NCBI RefSeq assembly: GCF_000484635.1
Contig: NZ_AXVM01000001.1
Location: forward strand, 496,001-560,000
DNA from: Comamonas badia DSM 17552
GTDB taxonomy: Bacteria > Pseudomonadota > Gammaproteobacteria > Burkholderiales > Burkholderiaceae_C
Length of the DNA: 64,000 bases
Reading direction: 5' to 3'
A program made the translations under genes and the position numbers. The stretch's first letter is position 1. Every line of letters starts with the position of its first letter. Of the stretch, positions 8,519 to 16,760 are shown piece after piece. The notes below the pieces were generated by a model that searched no databases, was not told the DNA's origin, and saw only the letters and a program-made list of their open reading frames with translations.

Positions 8519-10318
8519 TCATTCCAGCGGCGGCGTGGTGGCCACCACCTCTTCCACCGTCGTCACGCCTTCCGCCGCGCGCAGGGCGCCTGCCAGCCGC
8601 AACTGGCGCATGCCGTCGCTCACCGCCTGGCGGCGCAGCGCGTCGATCGAGGGGCTTTGCGATATCTGCTGGCGCAGGCCTTCGGTCACCGTGAGCAGCT
8701 CATACAGGCCCATGCGGCCGCGGAACCCGGTCATGCGGCATTGCACGCAGCCCACGGGCTGGAAGGCGCGGTAGCCGCCGGAGAGCTTCCACGGCTTGAT
8801 GAGTTCGCCGATCACCGCCGGGTCCGCTTCGCGGTCGCGCCGGCGGCAGTGCGTGCACAGCGTGCGCACCAGACGCTGCGCCAGCACGCCCAGCAGGGTG
8901 GCGTTGATGAGGTAGTACGGCACGCCCAGCTCCATCAGCCGCGTGATGGCGCTGGGCGCGTCGTTGGTGTGCAGCGTAGAGAACACCAGGTGGCCGGTGA
9001 GCGCCGCCTGGATCGCCATCTCGGCGGTTTCCAGATCGCGGATTTCGCCCACCATGATGATGTCCGGGTCCTGGCGCATCAGCGCGCGCAGGCCCTCGGC
9101 GAAGGTGAAGTCGATTTGCGGCTGCACCTGCGTCTGGTTGAAGCTGGGCTCGATCATCTCGATCGGGTCTTCGACGGTGCTGACGTTGACCTCTTCCGTC
9201 GCCACGCGCTTGAGCGTCGAATACAGCGTCGTCGTCTTGCCCGAGCCCGTCGGGCCGGTGACCAGGATCACGCCATGCGGGCGGCTCACGAGCTGCTGCC
9301 AGCGCTCGGCATCGTGCGGCGTGAAGCCCAGCGCATCCAGGTCCTTGACGGTGTTGTCCGGGTCGAAGATGCGCATCACCATCTTCTCGCCGAAGGCCGT
9401 GGGCAGGGTGGAGAGGCGCATTTCCACCTCGTCGCCGGACGGGTTGCGCGTCTTGATGCGGCCGTCCTGCGGGCGGCGCTTTTCGACCACGTCCATGCGC
9501 CCCAGCAGCTTGATGCGCGCCACCATGGCGTTGAGCACGCCTATCGGTATCTGGTAGACCGGGTGCAGCACGCCGTCGATGCGAAAGCGGATCACGCCCT
9601 GCTCGCGCCGCGGCTCCATGTGGATGTCGCTCGCGCGCTGGTCGAAGGCGTACTGCCAGAGCCAGTCCACCACGCGCACCACGCCCTGGTCGTTGGCATC
9701 GAGCTGCTTGTTGGTCTTGCCCAGCTCGACGAGCTGCTCGAAGCTGCTCGTCCCGGCATTGCCGCCGCTCTTGAGCGCCGCGCGCACCGATTTGGCGAGT
9801 GCGTAGAACTCTGCCGTATAGCGCGCAATGGCTACAGGATTGGAGAGCACGCGGCGCACGCGGCGCTTGGTCTGGCGCTCGATTTCGCCCACCCAATCGG
9901 CAATGAAAGGCTCGGCCGTGGCGACGACGACTTCATCGCCCGACACCAGCACCGGCAGCACCTTGTGGCGCTCGGCGTAGCTGGCGCTCATGGCGTCCGC
10001 CACACGCCCGGCATCCACCTTGAGCGGATCGATGCGCAGAAACGGCAGCCCGCAGCGCGGCGCGATGGTCTCGGTCAGCAGGTCCAGGTCCAGCAGCTTG
10101 CCGTCGCTCGCGCGCTCCATCGAGACGCTGGCCAGCCGCACCAGCGGGTGCTGGCTGCTCTCGGCGCGCGAGCAGCGCTCCACCGTGCGCTCGGCCACCG
10201 CCTGCGAGATCACGCCATCCTCGCGCAGCCAATCGACGATCTGGCGCCAATGCAGCGGACCGTGCGGGGGGGCGCGGCGCTGGGTGTCGGTGCCGCTGCT
10301 GTCTGGAGTGGTGTTCAT
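8519..10318 (-). CDS. GspE/PilB-family secretion or pilus ATPase (orphan)
   Basis: This 599-residue hexameric ATPase belongs to the type II secretion/type IV pilus assembly class. The MshEN-like N-terminal domain spans about 75-175. Walker A GPTGSGKT is at 355-362, the Asp box near 383, Walker B region IIMVGEIRDLETAEMA near 420, and the His box STLHTNDA near 447. A zinc-type pair CTHC (488-491) and CVQC (524-527) is present, as in PilB/GspE. ATG 10318 gives a normal length. No pilC, pilD or gsp genes are nearby; the next gene, 23 bases upstream, encodes a SpeE-fold protein. Confidence 0.88.
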   Translation of the reverse strand: MNTTPDSSGTDTQRRAPPHGPLHWRQIVDWLREDGVISQAVAERTVERCSRAESSQHPLVRLASVSMERASDGKLLDLDLLTETIAPRCGLPFLRIDPLKVDAGRVADAMSASYAERHKVLPVLVSGDEVVVATAEPFIADWVGEIERQTKRRVRRVLSNPVAIARYTAEFYALAKSVRAALKSGGNAGTSSFEQLVELGKTNKQLDANDQGVVRVVDWLWQYAFDQRASDIHMEPRREQGVIRFRIDGVLHPVYQIPIGVLNAMVARIKLLGRMDVVEKRRPQDGRIKTRNPSGDEVEMRLSTLPTAFGEKMVMRIFDPDNTVKDLDALGFTPHDAERWQQLVSRPHGVILVTGPTGSGKTTTLYSTLKRVATEEVNVSTVEDPIEMIEPSFNQTQVQPQIDFTFAEGLRALMRQDPDIIMVGEIRDLETAEMAIQAALTGHLVFSTLHTNDAPSAITRLMELGVPYYLINATLLGVLAQRLVRTLCTHCRRRDREADPAVIGELIKPWKLSGGYRAFQPVGCVQCRMTGFRGRMGLYELLTVTEGLRQQISQSPSIDALRRQAVSDGMRQLRLAGALRAAEGVTTVEEVVATTPPLE

Positions 10319-10341
10319 GGTGCTATGGTGCCGCAAAAGGA

Positions 10342-11100
10342 TCAGGCCACGGGTTTGAAGGTGCGCAGCCACTTGCGCGCAGGCAAGCCCCAGCGCTCCT
10401 CGATAGTCTCGGCCCGCGCCAGCAGCAGCGCGCGCGGCGGACGCAGGGGCTGGCGCTGCGCCAGCACGACCGTGTTGCCCTCGCGCGTGGGCCGGAAGGC
10501 CCAGACCGCATCGGCGCCAAAGGCTTCAACGATGTGCGCCAGGCTGCGGTCAAATTCCACGCGCCGGCCAAACAGATTGACCGTCATGCAGCCATCGTCC
10601 GTCAGCAAGGCGCGGCAATCGCGGTAGAAATCGGCGCTGTCGAACACCGGCGCGGCGGCCTCGTCGTCGTACATGTCCACCGCCAGCGCGTCCATCGTTC
10701 CCAGGTGCCCGGGCTGGCGGATCTCGGCGCCGGCATCGCCCTGCACCACCGCCAGGCGCGGCCCGTCGGGCGGCAGCTTGAACCAGCCGCGGCACACGTG
10801 GATCACCCGCGGGTTGAGCTCCACCGCCGTGCTGCGCATGCGCAGCTTCTTCCAGCAGAATTTGGTGATGGCGCCCGCGCCCAGGCCGAGCTGCATCGCG
10901 CGGCGCCCGGCGACGCTGTCAGGCTCGACGAACAGCAGCCAGGCCATCATGCGCTGCACGTATTCGAGCGCGATGTCATAGGGCGCATCCACGCGCATCG
11001 CGCCCTGCACCCAGGGCGTGGCCAGGTGCAGATAGCGCAGCTCGCCATCGTCGGAGATGTTCACCTCGGGCAGCTGTAGCGGACGTTTGGCTGGAGACAT
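10342..11100 (-). CDS. Spermidine-synthase-like class I methyltransferase-fold protein
   Basis: This 252-residue protein has the SAM/dcSAM nucleotide-binding core: QLGLGAGAITKFCWK (motif I), TAVELNPRVI (acidic loop) and VVQGDAGAEI. The position where spermidine synthases carry the catalytic DxxDP reads VDMYDDEAAA, so polyamine synthesis is not supported and the chemistry is unknown. ATG 11100 overlaps the stop of the glycosylase gene as ATGA, so the two are translationally coupled; it probably continues into the GspE-like gene. Confidence 0.72.
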   Translation of the reverse strand: MSPAKRPLQLPEVNISDDGELRYLHLATPWVQGAMRVDAPYDIALEYVQRMMAWLLFVEPDSVAGRRAMQLGLGAGAITKFCWKKLRMRSTAVELNPRVIHVCRGWFKLPPDGPRLAVVQGDAGAEIRQPGHLGTMDALAVDMYDDEAAAPVFDSADFYRDCRALLTDDGCMTVNLFGRRVEFDRSLAHIVEAFGADAVWAFRPTREGNTVVLAQRQPLRPPRALLLARAETIEERWGLPARKWLRTFKPVA

Positions 11101-11633
11101 CAGAGCAGTTCCCATCGTCGAAAGGCCTCGCCCCAGGCTTCGCACTTGCGCGCGAAGCTCCATGAGGCATTGGCCGGGCTGGTCGAAGGCAGGCGCAGCG
11201 ACGCGACGGGCGCATCCGCCGCCAGCCCCATGCTGGAGCGCACCTGCCTGGCACGCGCAAAACTCTCGCCCCCATTGTGCGCAACCCCGGCCAGCAGCGG
11301 CAGGCGCGCATGCAGCGCGGCAAAATCGTTGAGCCGCGCGTTGCGTATGCTGGTATCGAGGCTTCCCTCGCGTTCACAGACGGCGTACACATCCCAGAGG
11401 CCCAGCCCGCGCGCCAGCACCCAATCGCATCGCGCCGCGTAGTCTTGGCTCGCGGGCATGGCATGCGCGGGCCAGAGCGCCGCCAACAGCCGCCAGAACT
11501 GGTTCTGCGGGTGGCCGTAGTACTGCTGCGCGCGCAGCGACGCCACGCCGGGAAAACTCCCGAGAATCAGCACGCGCGTATGGCGGCTCGCCAGGGGAGG
11601 CAGGCCGGTAAGGACAGATTCGGACGCCGACAT
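11100..11633 (-). CDS. DNA-deoxyinosine (hypoxanthine-DNA) glycosylase, UDG superfamily
   Basis: This 177-residue base-excision repair enzyme has the family 6 features of the UDG superfamily: VLILGSFPGVASL at the N-terminus followed by QQYYGHPQNQFWRLL, and the C-terminal LPSTSPANA loop. The family removes hypoxanthine from deaminated DNA. ATG 11633 is chosen because homology starts shortly after it; the frame is open to 12014, but that segment is Cys/Arg-rich shadow. It is first in a run glycosylase-SpeE-like-GspE-like and divergent from the MFS pair. Confidence 0.82.
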   Translation of the reverse strand: MSASESVLTGLPPLASRHTRVLILGSFPGVASLRAQQYYGHPQNQFWRLLAALWPAHAMPASQDYAARCDWVLARGLGLWDVYAVCEREGSLDTSIRNARLNDFAALHARLPLLAGVAHNGGESFARARQVRSSMGLAADAPVASLRLPSTSPANASWSFARKCEAWGEAFRRWELL

Positions 11634-11913
11634 CAAGCCGCCGTTTGTACTACGGATTGCCCGGCTTCCCCTTTCACGGCGCAGGCCGCACCAGACGCAC
11701 CGGCGGCGCCGTGCCACGCGGCACACAGCCCAGCGCAAGGGCACAAGCCGTAAACAAGTACATCGCCATGGCCCATCCACCGGGGGATGGTGCGGTACGT
11801 CCCTATTCCGACAGCGGGAAAAGCCGGAAAAAATCAGGGTAAACCCGAGGATGCCACCCTGCCTTCCGCAGTGGCGACAGCGCAAGACAGGCAGGCTGCG
11901 GACAATCGCGCCA
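11634..11913. other. Divergent intergenic region
   Basis: These 280 bases separate the glycosylase (-) from the first MFS gene (+) and must contain both promoters. I see no convincing small gene; the open frame through it has no recognisable family or ribosome site. No clear operator was identified. Confidence 0.5.
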
Positions 11914-13125
11914 ATGCCTTCCTCCCCCTTCCTGCGCATGGCGCTGATTCTGGGCCTGCTGTCGGCCATAGGCCCGTTTGCCATCGACATGTACCTGCCG
12001 GCGCTGCCGGACATCGGCGCGAGCCTGCACGCCGCGGTGGGCCCGGTGCAATGGAGCCTGACCGCCTTCTTCCTGGCGCTGGGCGTGGGACAGGTGGTCT
12101 ACGGTCCGGTATCGGACATGCTCGGACGCAAACCACCGTTGTATTTCGGGCTCGCGCTGTTCGTGCTGACCAGCGTCGCCTGCGCGCTCACCAGCAACAT
12201 CCGCCTGCTGGTGCTGCTGCGCTTTCTGCAGGGGCTGGGCGCGGCGGCGGGCACGGTCATCCCGCGCGCGGTCGTGCGCGACCTGCACACCGGCAACGAA
12301 GCGGCGCGGCTGATGTCGCTGTTGATGCTGGTGTTCAGCGTCTCGCCGCTGCTGGCGCCGCTCATCGGCAGCGGCGTGATCGCCCTCGCCGGCTGGCGCG
12401 GCGTGTTCTGGATGGTGGCCCTGCTGGGCCTGGCCGGCATGCTGATGGTGCACCGCGCGCTGCCGGAAACCCTGGCGCCCGCGAACCGCCACGCCGGCAC
12501 CCTGGCCAGCGCCGCGCGGGCCTACGGCGTGCTGCTGCGCGATGCGCGCTACCTCGGGCTGGTGGGCATAGGCAGCTTCACGATGGCGGGCTTCTTCGTC
12601 TTCCTGGCCGGCTCGCCCTTCGTTTTCATCAACCACTACGGCCTCACGCCGGTGCAGTACAGCTTGGCGTTCTCGATCAACGCGGCGGCGTTCTTCGTCA
12701 CCGCGCAATTCACCGCGCGGCTGGGACGGCGCTTCGGGCTGGAGCCCGTCACCGTCTGGGCCGCCAGCGGCGCGGGGATGACCATGGTGCTGCTGCTGGC
12801 CTATTACCTGCTGGGCGGCGACGGCATGTGGGTCTTGCTGGTGCTGTACTTCATCGCCAGCGGCTGCATGGGGCTGGTGATTCCCACCACCTCGGTGCTG
12901 GCGTTGGACGATCACGGCCCCATCGCCGGCACCGCCTCGGCGCTGATGGGCACGCTGCAGATGCTGATAGGCACGGTGGCCATGGCCGTCGCCGGCCTGT
13001 TTGCCACCGGCAATCCGCTGCCCATGGTGATCGGCATGGCGGCGGGCGCGCTGATCGGTGTGCTGCTGACCTGGGTCACGTTTCGCCACCGTCCGCAAGC
13101 GCTGGCCAAGGCAGGTCCGGCGTGA
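11914..13125 (+). CDS. Bcr/CflA-family multidrug efflux MFS transporter
   Basis: This 403-residue 12-helix drug:H+ antiporter has TM1 IGPFAIDMYLPALPDIG, typical of Bcr/CflA, motif A as YGPVSDMLGRKPP, and the TM4 block RFLQGLGAAAGTVIPRAVVRDL. ATG 11914 (MPSSPFLRMALIL) is chosen since earlier codons encode an Arg-rich stretch unlike the family. The stop overlaps the GTG of the next MFS gene (GTGA), so two exporters from different MFS branches are made from one message. Confidence 0.9.
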   Translation: MPSSPFLRMALILGLLSAIGPFAIDMYLPALPDIGASLHAAVGPVQWSLTAFFLALGVGQVVYGPVSDMLGRKPPLYFGLALFVLTSVACALTSNIRLLVLLRFLQGLGAAAGTVIPRAVVRDLHTGNEAARLMSLLMLVFSVSPLLAPLIGSGVIALAGWRGVFWMVALLGLAGMLMVHRALPETLAPANRHAGTLASAARAYGVLLRDARYLGLVGIGSFTMAGFFVFLAGSPFVFINHYGLTPVQYSLAFSINAAAFFVTAQFTARLGRRFGLEPVTVWAASGAGMTMVLLLAYYLLGGDGMWVLLVLYFIASGCMGLVIPTTSVLALDDHGPIAGTASALMGTLQMLIGTVAMAVAGLFATGNPLPMVIGMAAGALIGVLLTWVTFRHRPQALAKAGPA

Positions 13126-14507
13126 ACACACCCGCCCCGGACGGGCTGCCGGAGCCGCAGCGCTCGCGCGCGATGCGCGTGATCGTGCTCGGGCTGACGC
13201 TGGCGGTGCTCGACACCAGCATCGTCAACCTGGCGCTGCCCGACATCGCGCGCGAGCTGCGGATGAACGCGGCGCAAAGCGTCTGGGTGGTCAACGCCTA
13301 CCAGCTCGCCACGCTGGTCTCGCTGCTGCCGCTGGCGGCCATCGGCGAGCGCATCGGCTACCGGCGCGTGTACCGCGCGGGCATGCTGCTGTTCGCGCTG
13401 GCCTCGATCGCGGCGATGCTCGCCACCAGCATGGGCACGCTGATCGCCGCACGCGCGCTGCAGGGCCTGGGCGCCTCGGGCGTGATGGCGGTGAACTCCG
13501 CGCTGGTGCGCCTCATCTACCCCGCCGATCGCCTGGGGCGCGGCATGGCGCTGAACTCGCTGGTGGTGGCCGTCTCGGCCATGGCCGGGCCCACGGTGTC
13601 GGCGCTGATTCTGTCGGTGGCCAGCTGGCCCTGGCTGTTCGCGCTCAACCTGCCGCTGGGCGTGCTGGCCTGGGAACGCGCCGGGCGCGTGCTGCCGCGC
13701 AACCCGCGAAGCGATACGCCCGCAGCACGGTTTTCGCTGCTGGATGTGCTGCTGAATGCCGCCATGTTCGGCCTGCTGTTCCTCGGCAGCTCGGAGCTGA
13801 CGCAGCGCGGCAGCGAAATGCAGGGGCCTCTGATCTCGGGCTGGTGGCTGCTTGCCGCGGGTGTGGCCGTGGGGGTGGTGCATATCCGGCGCCAGTGGCA
13901 CCTCGCCGTGCCACTGGTTCCGGTCGATCTGCTGCGCATTCCGGTGTTCGCGCTCTCCATGGGTTCGTCGATCGGCGCCTTCTGCGCGCAGATGCTGAGC
14001 TTTCTCGCGCTCCCGTTTTTATTGCTGCAGACGCATGGCCAGAGCCACTTGCAGGCCGGTTTGCTGATTACCGCCTGGCCGCTGGCCACGGCCATCGTCG
14101 CGCCGATCGCGGGGCGCTTGATCGGCCGCTACCACGACGGCATGCTGGGCGGACTGGGCATGGCGGTGTTCGCCTGCGGGCTGCTCGCGCTGTCGCTGAT
14201 GCCGGTGCAGGCCGGCAACGCCGACATCGCCTGGCGCATGGCGCTGGCGGGCGCGGGGTTTGCGCTGTTTCAGTCGCCCAACAACCACACCATCGTTTCT
14301 TCCGCCCCGCTGCAGCGCAGCGGCGGCGCCAGCGGCATGCTGGGCACCGCGCGCCTGACCGGCCAGACCCTGGGCGCGGTGATCCTGGCGGCGCTGTTCA
14401 CGCTCTACCCCGGGCATGACGGCCATGCGGAGTCACTGGGGCTGCTGGTGGCCGCCGGGTTTGCCGTGGCCTCGGGCATCTGCAGCTCGCTGCGGGTGCG
14501 AACCTGA
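13122..14507 (+). CDS. DHA2-type (EmrB/QacA) MFS transporter
   Basis: This 461-residue exporter starts at GTG 13122 inside the stop of the preceding gene. LTLAVLDTSIVNLALPDIA is the DHA2 TM1 signature, and AIGERIGYRRVY is the motif A loop with Glu in the Asp position. ALQGLGASGVMAVNSAL is TM4. About fourteen hydrophobic segments fit the class. It is followed by a hairpin at 14512-14538 and a convergent gene. The substrate is unknown. Confidence 0.88.
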   Translation: MNTPAPDGLPEPQRSRAMRVIVLGLTLAVLDTSIVNLALPDIARELRMNAAQSVWVVNAYQLATLVSLLPLAAIGERIGYRRVYRAGMLLFALASIAAMLATSMGTLIAARALQGLGASGVMAVNSALVRLIYPADRLGRGMALNSLVVAVSAMAGPTVSALILSVASWPWLFALNLPLGVLAWERAGRVLPRNPRSDTPAARFSLLDVLLNAAMFGLLFLGSSELTQRGSEMQGPLISGWWLLAAGVAVGVVHIRRQWHLAVPLVPVDLLRIPVFALSMGSSIGAFCAQMLSFLALPFLLLQTHGQSHLQAGLLITAWPLATAIVAPIAGRLIGRYHDGMLGGLGMAVFACGLLALSLMPVQAGNADIAWRMALAGAGFALFQSPNNHTIVSSAPLQRSGGASGMLGTARLTGQTLGAVILAALFTLYPGHDGHAESLGLLVAAGFAVASGICSSLRVRT

Positions 14508-14511
14508 ACCA

Positions 14512-14538
14512 TCCCTGCGCCCTTCGGCGGCGCAGGGA
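14512..14538. terminator. Hairpin between convergent genes
   Basis: A perfect 10-bp stem TCCCTGCGCC/GGCGCAGGGA with a 7-base loop lies just after the MFS stop and before the stop of the glycosidase-like gene on the other strand. There is no T-tract, so it may act as a barrier, a Rho-assisted end, or an RNA 3'-end stabiliser for either strand. Confidence 0.6.
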
Positions 14539-14546
14539 CGGCCGCG

Positions 14547-16577
14547 CTACCTGAAGTACGCCGACAGGGCTGGCAGCAGCCCTTCCGGGTGCGCGGAGCT
14601 GGTGAGCGGCACGAGCTTGTCGACGTCGTAGGTAAGGTCGTCGTGAAAGTGCGCCCAGTCGTACTTGCCCGCCACCGTGTGCCCCATGCCGAAAACGCCG
14701 GTCTTCGATTGGCACAGCGTGCCGCCGTAGGACTGGATGCCGAAGGTGCTCTCGGTGTTGTCGGGGCCGCCGTTGCGCTTGGAGTTGGCGTTCTGCCACT
14801 CGAAGATGGCGAAGCCCTTGACCAGCGATTGCGGGTTGGCATCCATGTAGCCGCGCACCGCGCTCGCCTGGCCCAGCACGATATCCATCTTGGCGTCGAC
14901 CGATCCGGCTTCGATGTTGTTGAAGCCCAGTTCGGTGATGACCAGCGGCACGCCCAGGTTCTGGCTGTCGTAGGACTTGAGGATGTCGTTCTCCAGCGCG
15001 CCGCCGTCCTTGCGCTTGAAGGTCTGCACCGAGTTGTAGAAGTGGCCGTTGTAAATCTCGGGCGGCAGCTGATCGCGCAGCATCGCGTAGAACTTGTTCT
15101 GGTCGGCGGTGCTGAGGGGCACGGACATGTAATGGTCGGGCGCGAGCTGGTGGATGAGCTTGGCCACCTGCACGGCCTTCGGAATCAGGGTCTGCCAGGT
15201 CTCACCGTCCTTGTTCAGATCGAGCTCGTTGCCGATGCTGAAGGAATGCACCGCCGGGTGGATGGCGCCGTTCTTCTTCACGCTTTCAACGATTTGCTTG
15301 ACGGTGTTCCCGATCTTGCTCCAGGGTTGGATGCTGCCGTCCCTGTCCTTGAAGTTGTAGTTGGAGATCGGGATGATGACCTTGATGCCCAGCTCCTGCG
15401 CCTTGTCCAGGAAGGCGATGTGGCCCTTGCCTGCCGTTTCCCAGTCGGTGGAGCCGCGCTGGTAGTTGTAGTCGTACAGGCGCACCAGGTTCACGCCCTG
15501 CGCGGCCATGGCTTCGAGGTCGTTGCGCCCGCAGCCGCCCTTGCTGCCCCACTGGGCCTGGAAGGCGTCGGCGGTGGTGTCCGAATCGAAGAAGGGTTGG
15601 TACTGTTTGGGCGCGCTGGTGTAGGACGCGGGAACGGCGGAATACGCCACGCCGCGCCAGGCTTTCTCGAACACGCTGGAGGGCGAGGCGCGATCACCGG
15701 CATCGATGAACAGCACGGCATTGCTCAAGGAGCCCTTGGCCGGGATATCCGCGCCACCCAGCTGCACCGCGGCAAAGCTCAGGCCGTGCGTGGCACTGTC
15801 GTAGACGGGATCAGAGAGCGTCATGGGGTAGATGTCGTAATCGCCATCGCCCGGGTCGCCCGCCACGGAGGCATTGGGCAGTGCATCGCCAAAGCGCTCG
15901 TCCCAGAGGTTGACGAAATGGCCCAGGGCCTCGAAGTCACCGGAGCGCGCGGGCGCGTTGTTCATCCAGAGCACGTTGGAATCAACGTTCCGCAGGACAA
16001 GACGCTGCCCTCCCTTGCCATCCGGCTGCAAGGCGACATCGCCGCCAGCCATGGCGAAGGTGGAGCCTTGGGCCGGTGCCTGCAGGTTGTTCAGCAGGGT
16101 GAGCACCGGCAGGCTGAAGCTGCCCAGGCTCGTACCCGCCTGTGGCGAAACCTGCGCCACGCGCAGGCCCAGGCGCAGCGTGCGGCTGGGCGCGTCGTAG
16201 CTGGCCGCCTGCACGCTGCCGAACACGCCATGCACGCCGCTGGCGTTGTGGTACTGCAGCAGCGCATTGGGTGCCACGCTGGCGTAGACCTCCTTCCAGT
16301 CGGTGCCGATGAAGCGGTCCACGCCGGTTTCGCCCGACTCGCGCGCGGGCCGGTCGCTGTACCAGTCCACCCCAGGCTCGACGCCGGTCAAGGTGACGTC
16401 GATTTCCTGGCCAATGGCCAGGGCACCGGCCTGGCCCGCATCGGCGGACAGCACGTAAATGCGCTGGGAAATATCGGTATTGGCGGGTGGGTTGCCGCCC
16501 ACTGCGGTGTCGTCGCCCCCGCCGCAGCCGAAGAGCGCCAGTGCACTGCAGAAAAACAGGGTTTGGAGAATTTTCAA
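14547..16577 (-). CDS. Glycosidase-like lipoprotein (clan GH-A type barrel) with unusual N-terminal domain
   Basis: This 676-residue predicted lipoprotein has a signal ending in the lipobox LALFGC (Cys18). After a short linker comes an all-beta-looking domain (about 38-145) with SDRPARESG, DRFIGTDWK and VAPNALLQYHN. A second beta-rich region spans about 150-300. A C-terminal barrel runs from about 305 to 676. The barrel has IGNELDLN (E451) and VITELGFN (E549), in the places of the acid/base and nucleophile of GH-A enzymes such as GH5/GH17. The start is TTG 16577, five bases after GGAGG; no ATG is available. It would act in the outer membrane or periplasm on a glycan. The exact GH family is unassigned. 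Confidence 0.7.
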   Translation of the reverse strand: MKILQTLFFCSALALFGCGGGDDTAVGGNPPANTDISQRIYVLSADAGQAGALAIGQEIDVTLTGVEPGVDWYSDRPARESGETGVDRFIGTDWKEVYASVAPNALLQYHNASGVHGVFGSVQAASYDAPSRTLRLGLRVAQVSPQAGTSLGSFSLPVLTLLNNLQAPAQGSTFAMAGGDVALQPDGKGGQRLVLRNVDSNVLWMNNAPARSGDFEALGHFVNLWDERFGDALPNASVAGDPGDGDYDIYPMTLSDPVYDSATHGLSFAAVQLGGADIPAKGSLSNAVLFIDAGDRASPSSVFEKAWRGVAYSAVPASYTSAPKQYQPFFDSDTTADAFQAQWGSKGGCGRNDLEAMAAQGVNLVRLYDYNYQRGSTDWETAGKGHIAFLDKAQELGIKVIIPISNYNFKDRDGSIQPWSKIGNTVKQIVESVKKNGAIHPAVHSFSIGNELDLNKDGETWQTLIPKAVQVAKLIHQLAPDHYMSVPLSTADQNKFYAMLRDQLPPEIYNGHFYNSVQTFKRKDGGALENDILKSYDSQNLGVPLVITELGFNNIEAGSVDAKMDIVLGQASAVRGYMDANPQSLVKGFAIFEWQNANSKRNGGPDNTESTFGIQSYGGTLCQSKTGVFGMGHTVAGKYDWAHFHDDLTYDVDKLVPLTSSAHPEGLLPALSAYFR

Positions 16578-16760
16578 GATGGCCTCCTGTGATTTGACTG
16601 AGAAAAAGATTGATGCATCGGGCGCCTCCCTCCTGGATCAAACGGGAGATGGATACGCGGGAGCAACTGTAGGTGCCGGCAAGGCGGCTGCAAGGGCAGA
16701 GTCTTGGCCATACGTCCCGGCTGATGTCCTGGCATCCCGGGCCGGCGCTGGCAATGCGGC

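Noticed and set aside
8519-10318. Part of a type IV pilus or type II secretion cluster
   Set aside because: None of the partner genes is adjacent within the window.
10342-11100. Genuine spermidine synthase
   Set aside because: The catalytic Asp motif is not conserved, and no speD or other polyamine gene is near.
11787-14507. One continuous 906-codon frame covering both MFS genes
   Set aside because: The first half of this frame is an Arg/Pro-rich out-of-frame reading; the real first MFS protein is in another frame and the second starts at GTG 13122.
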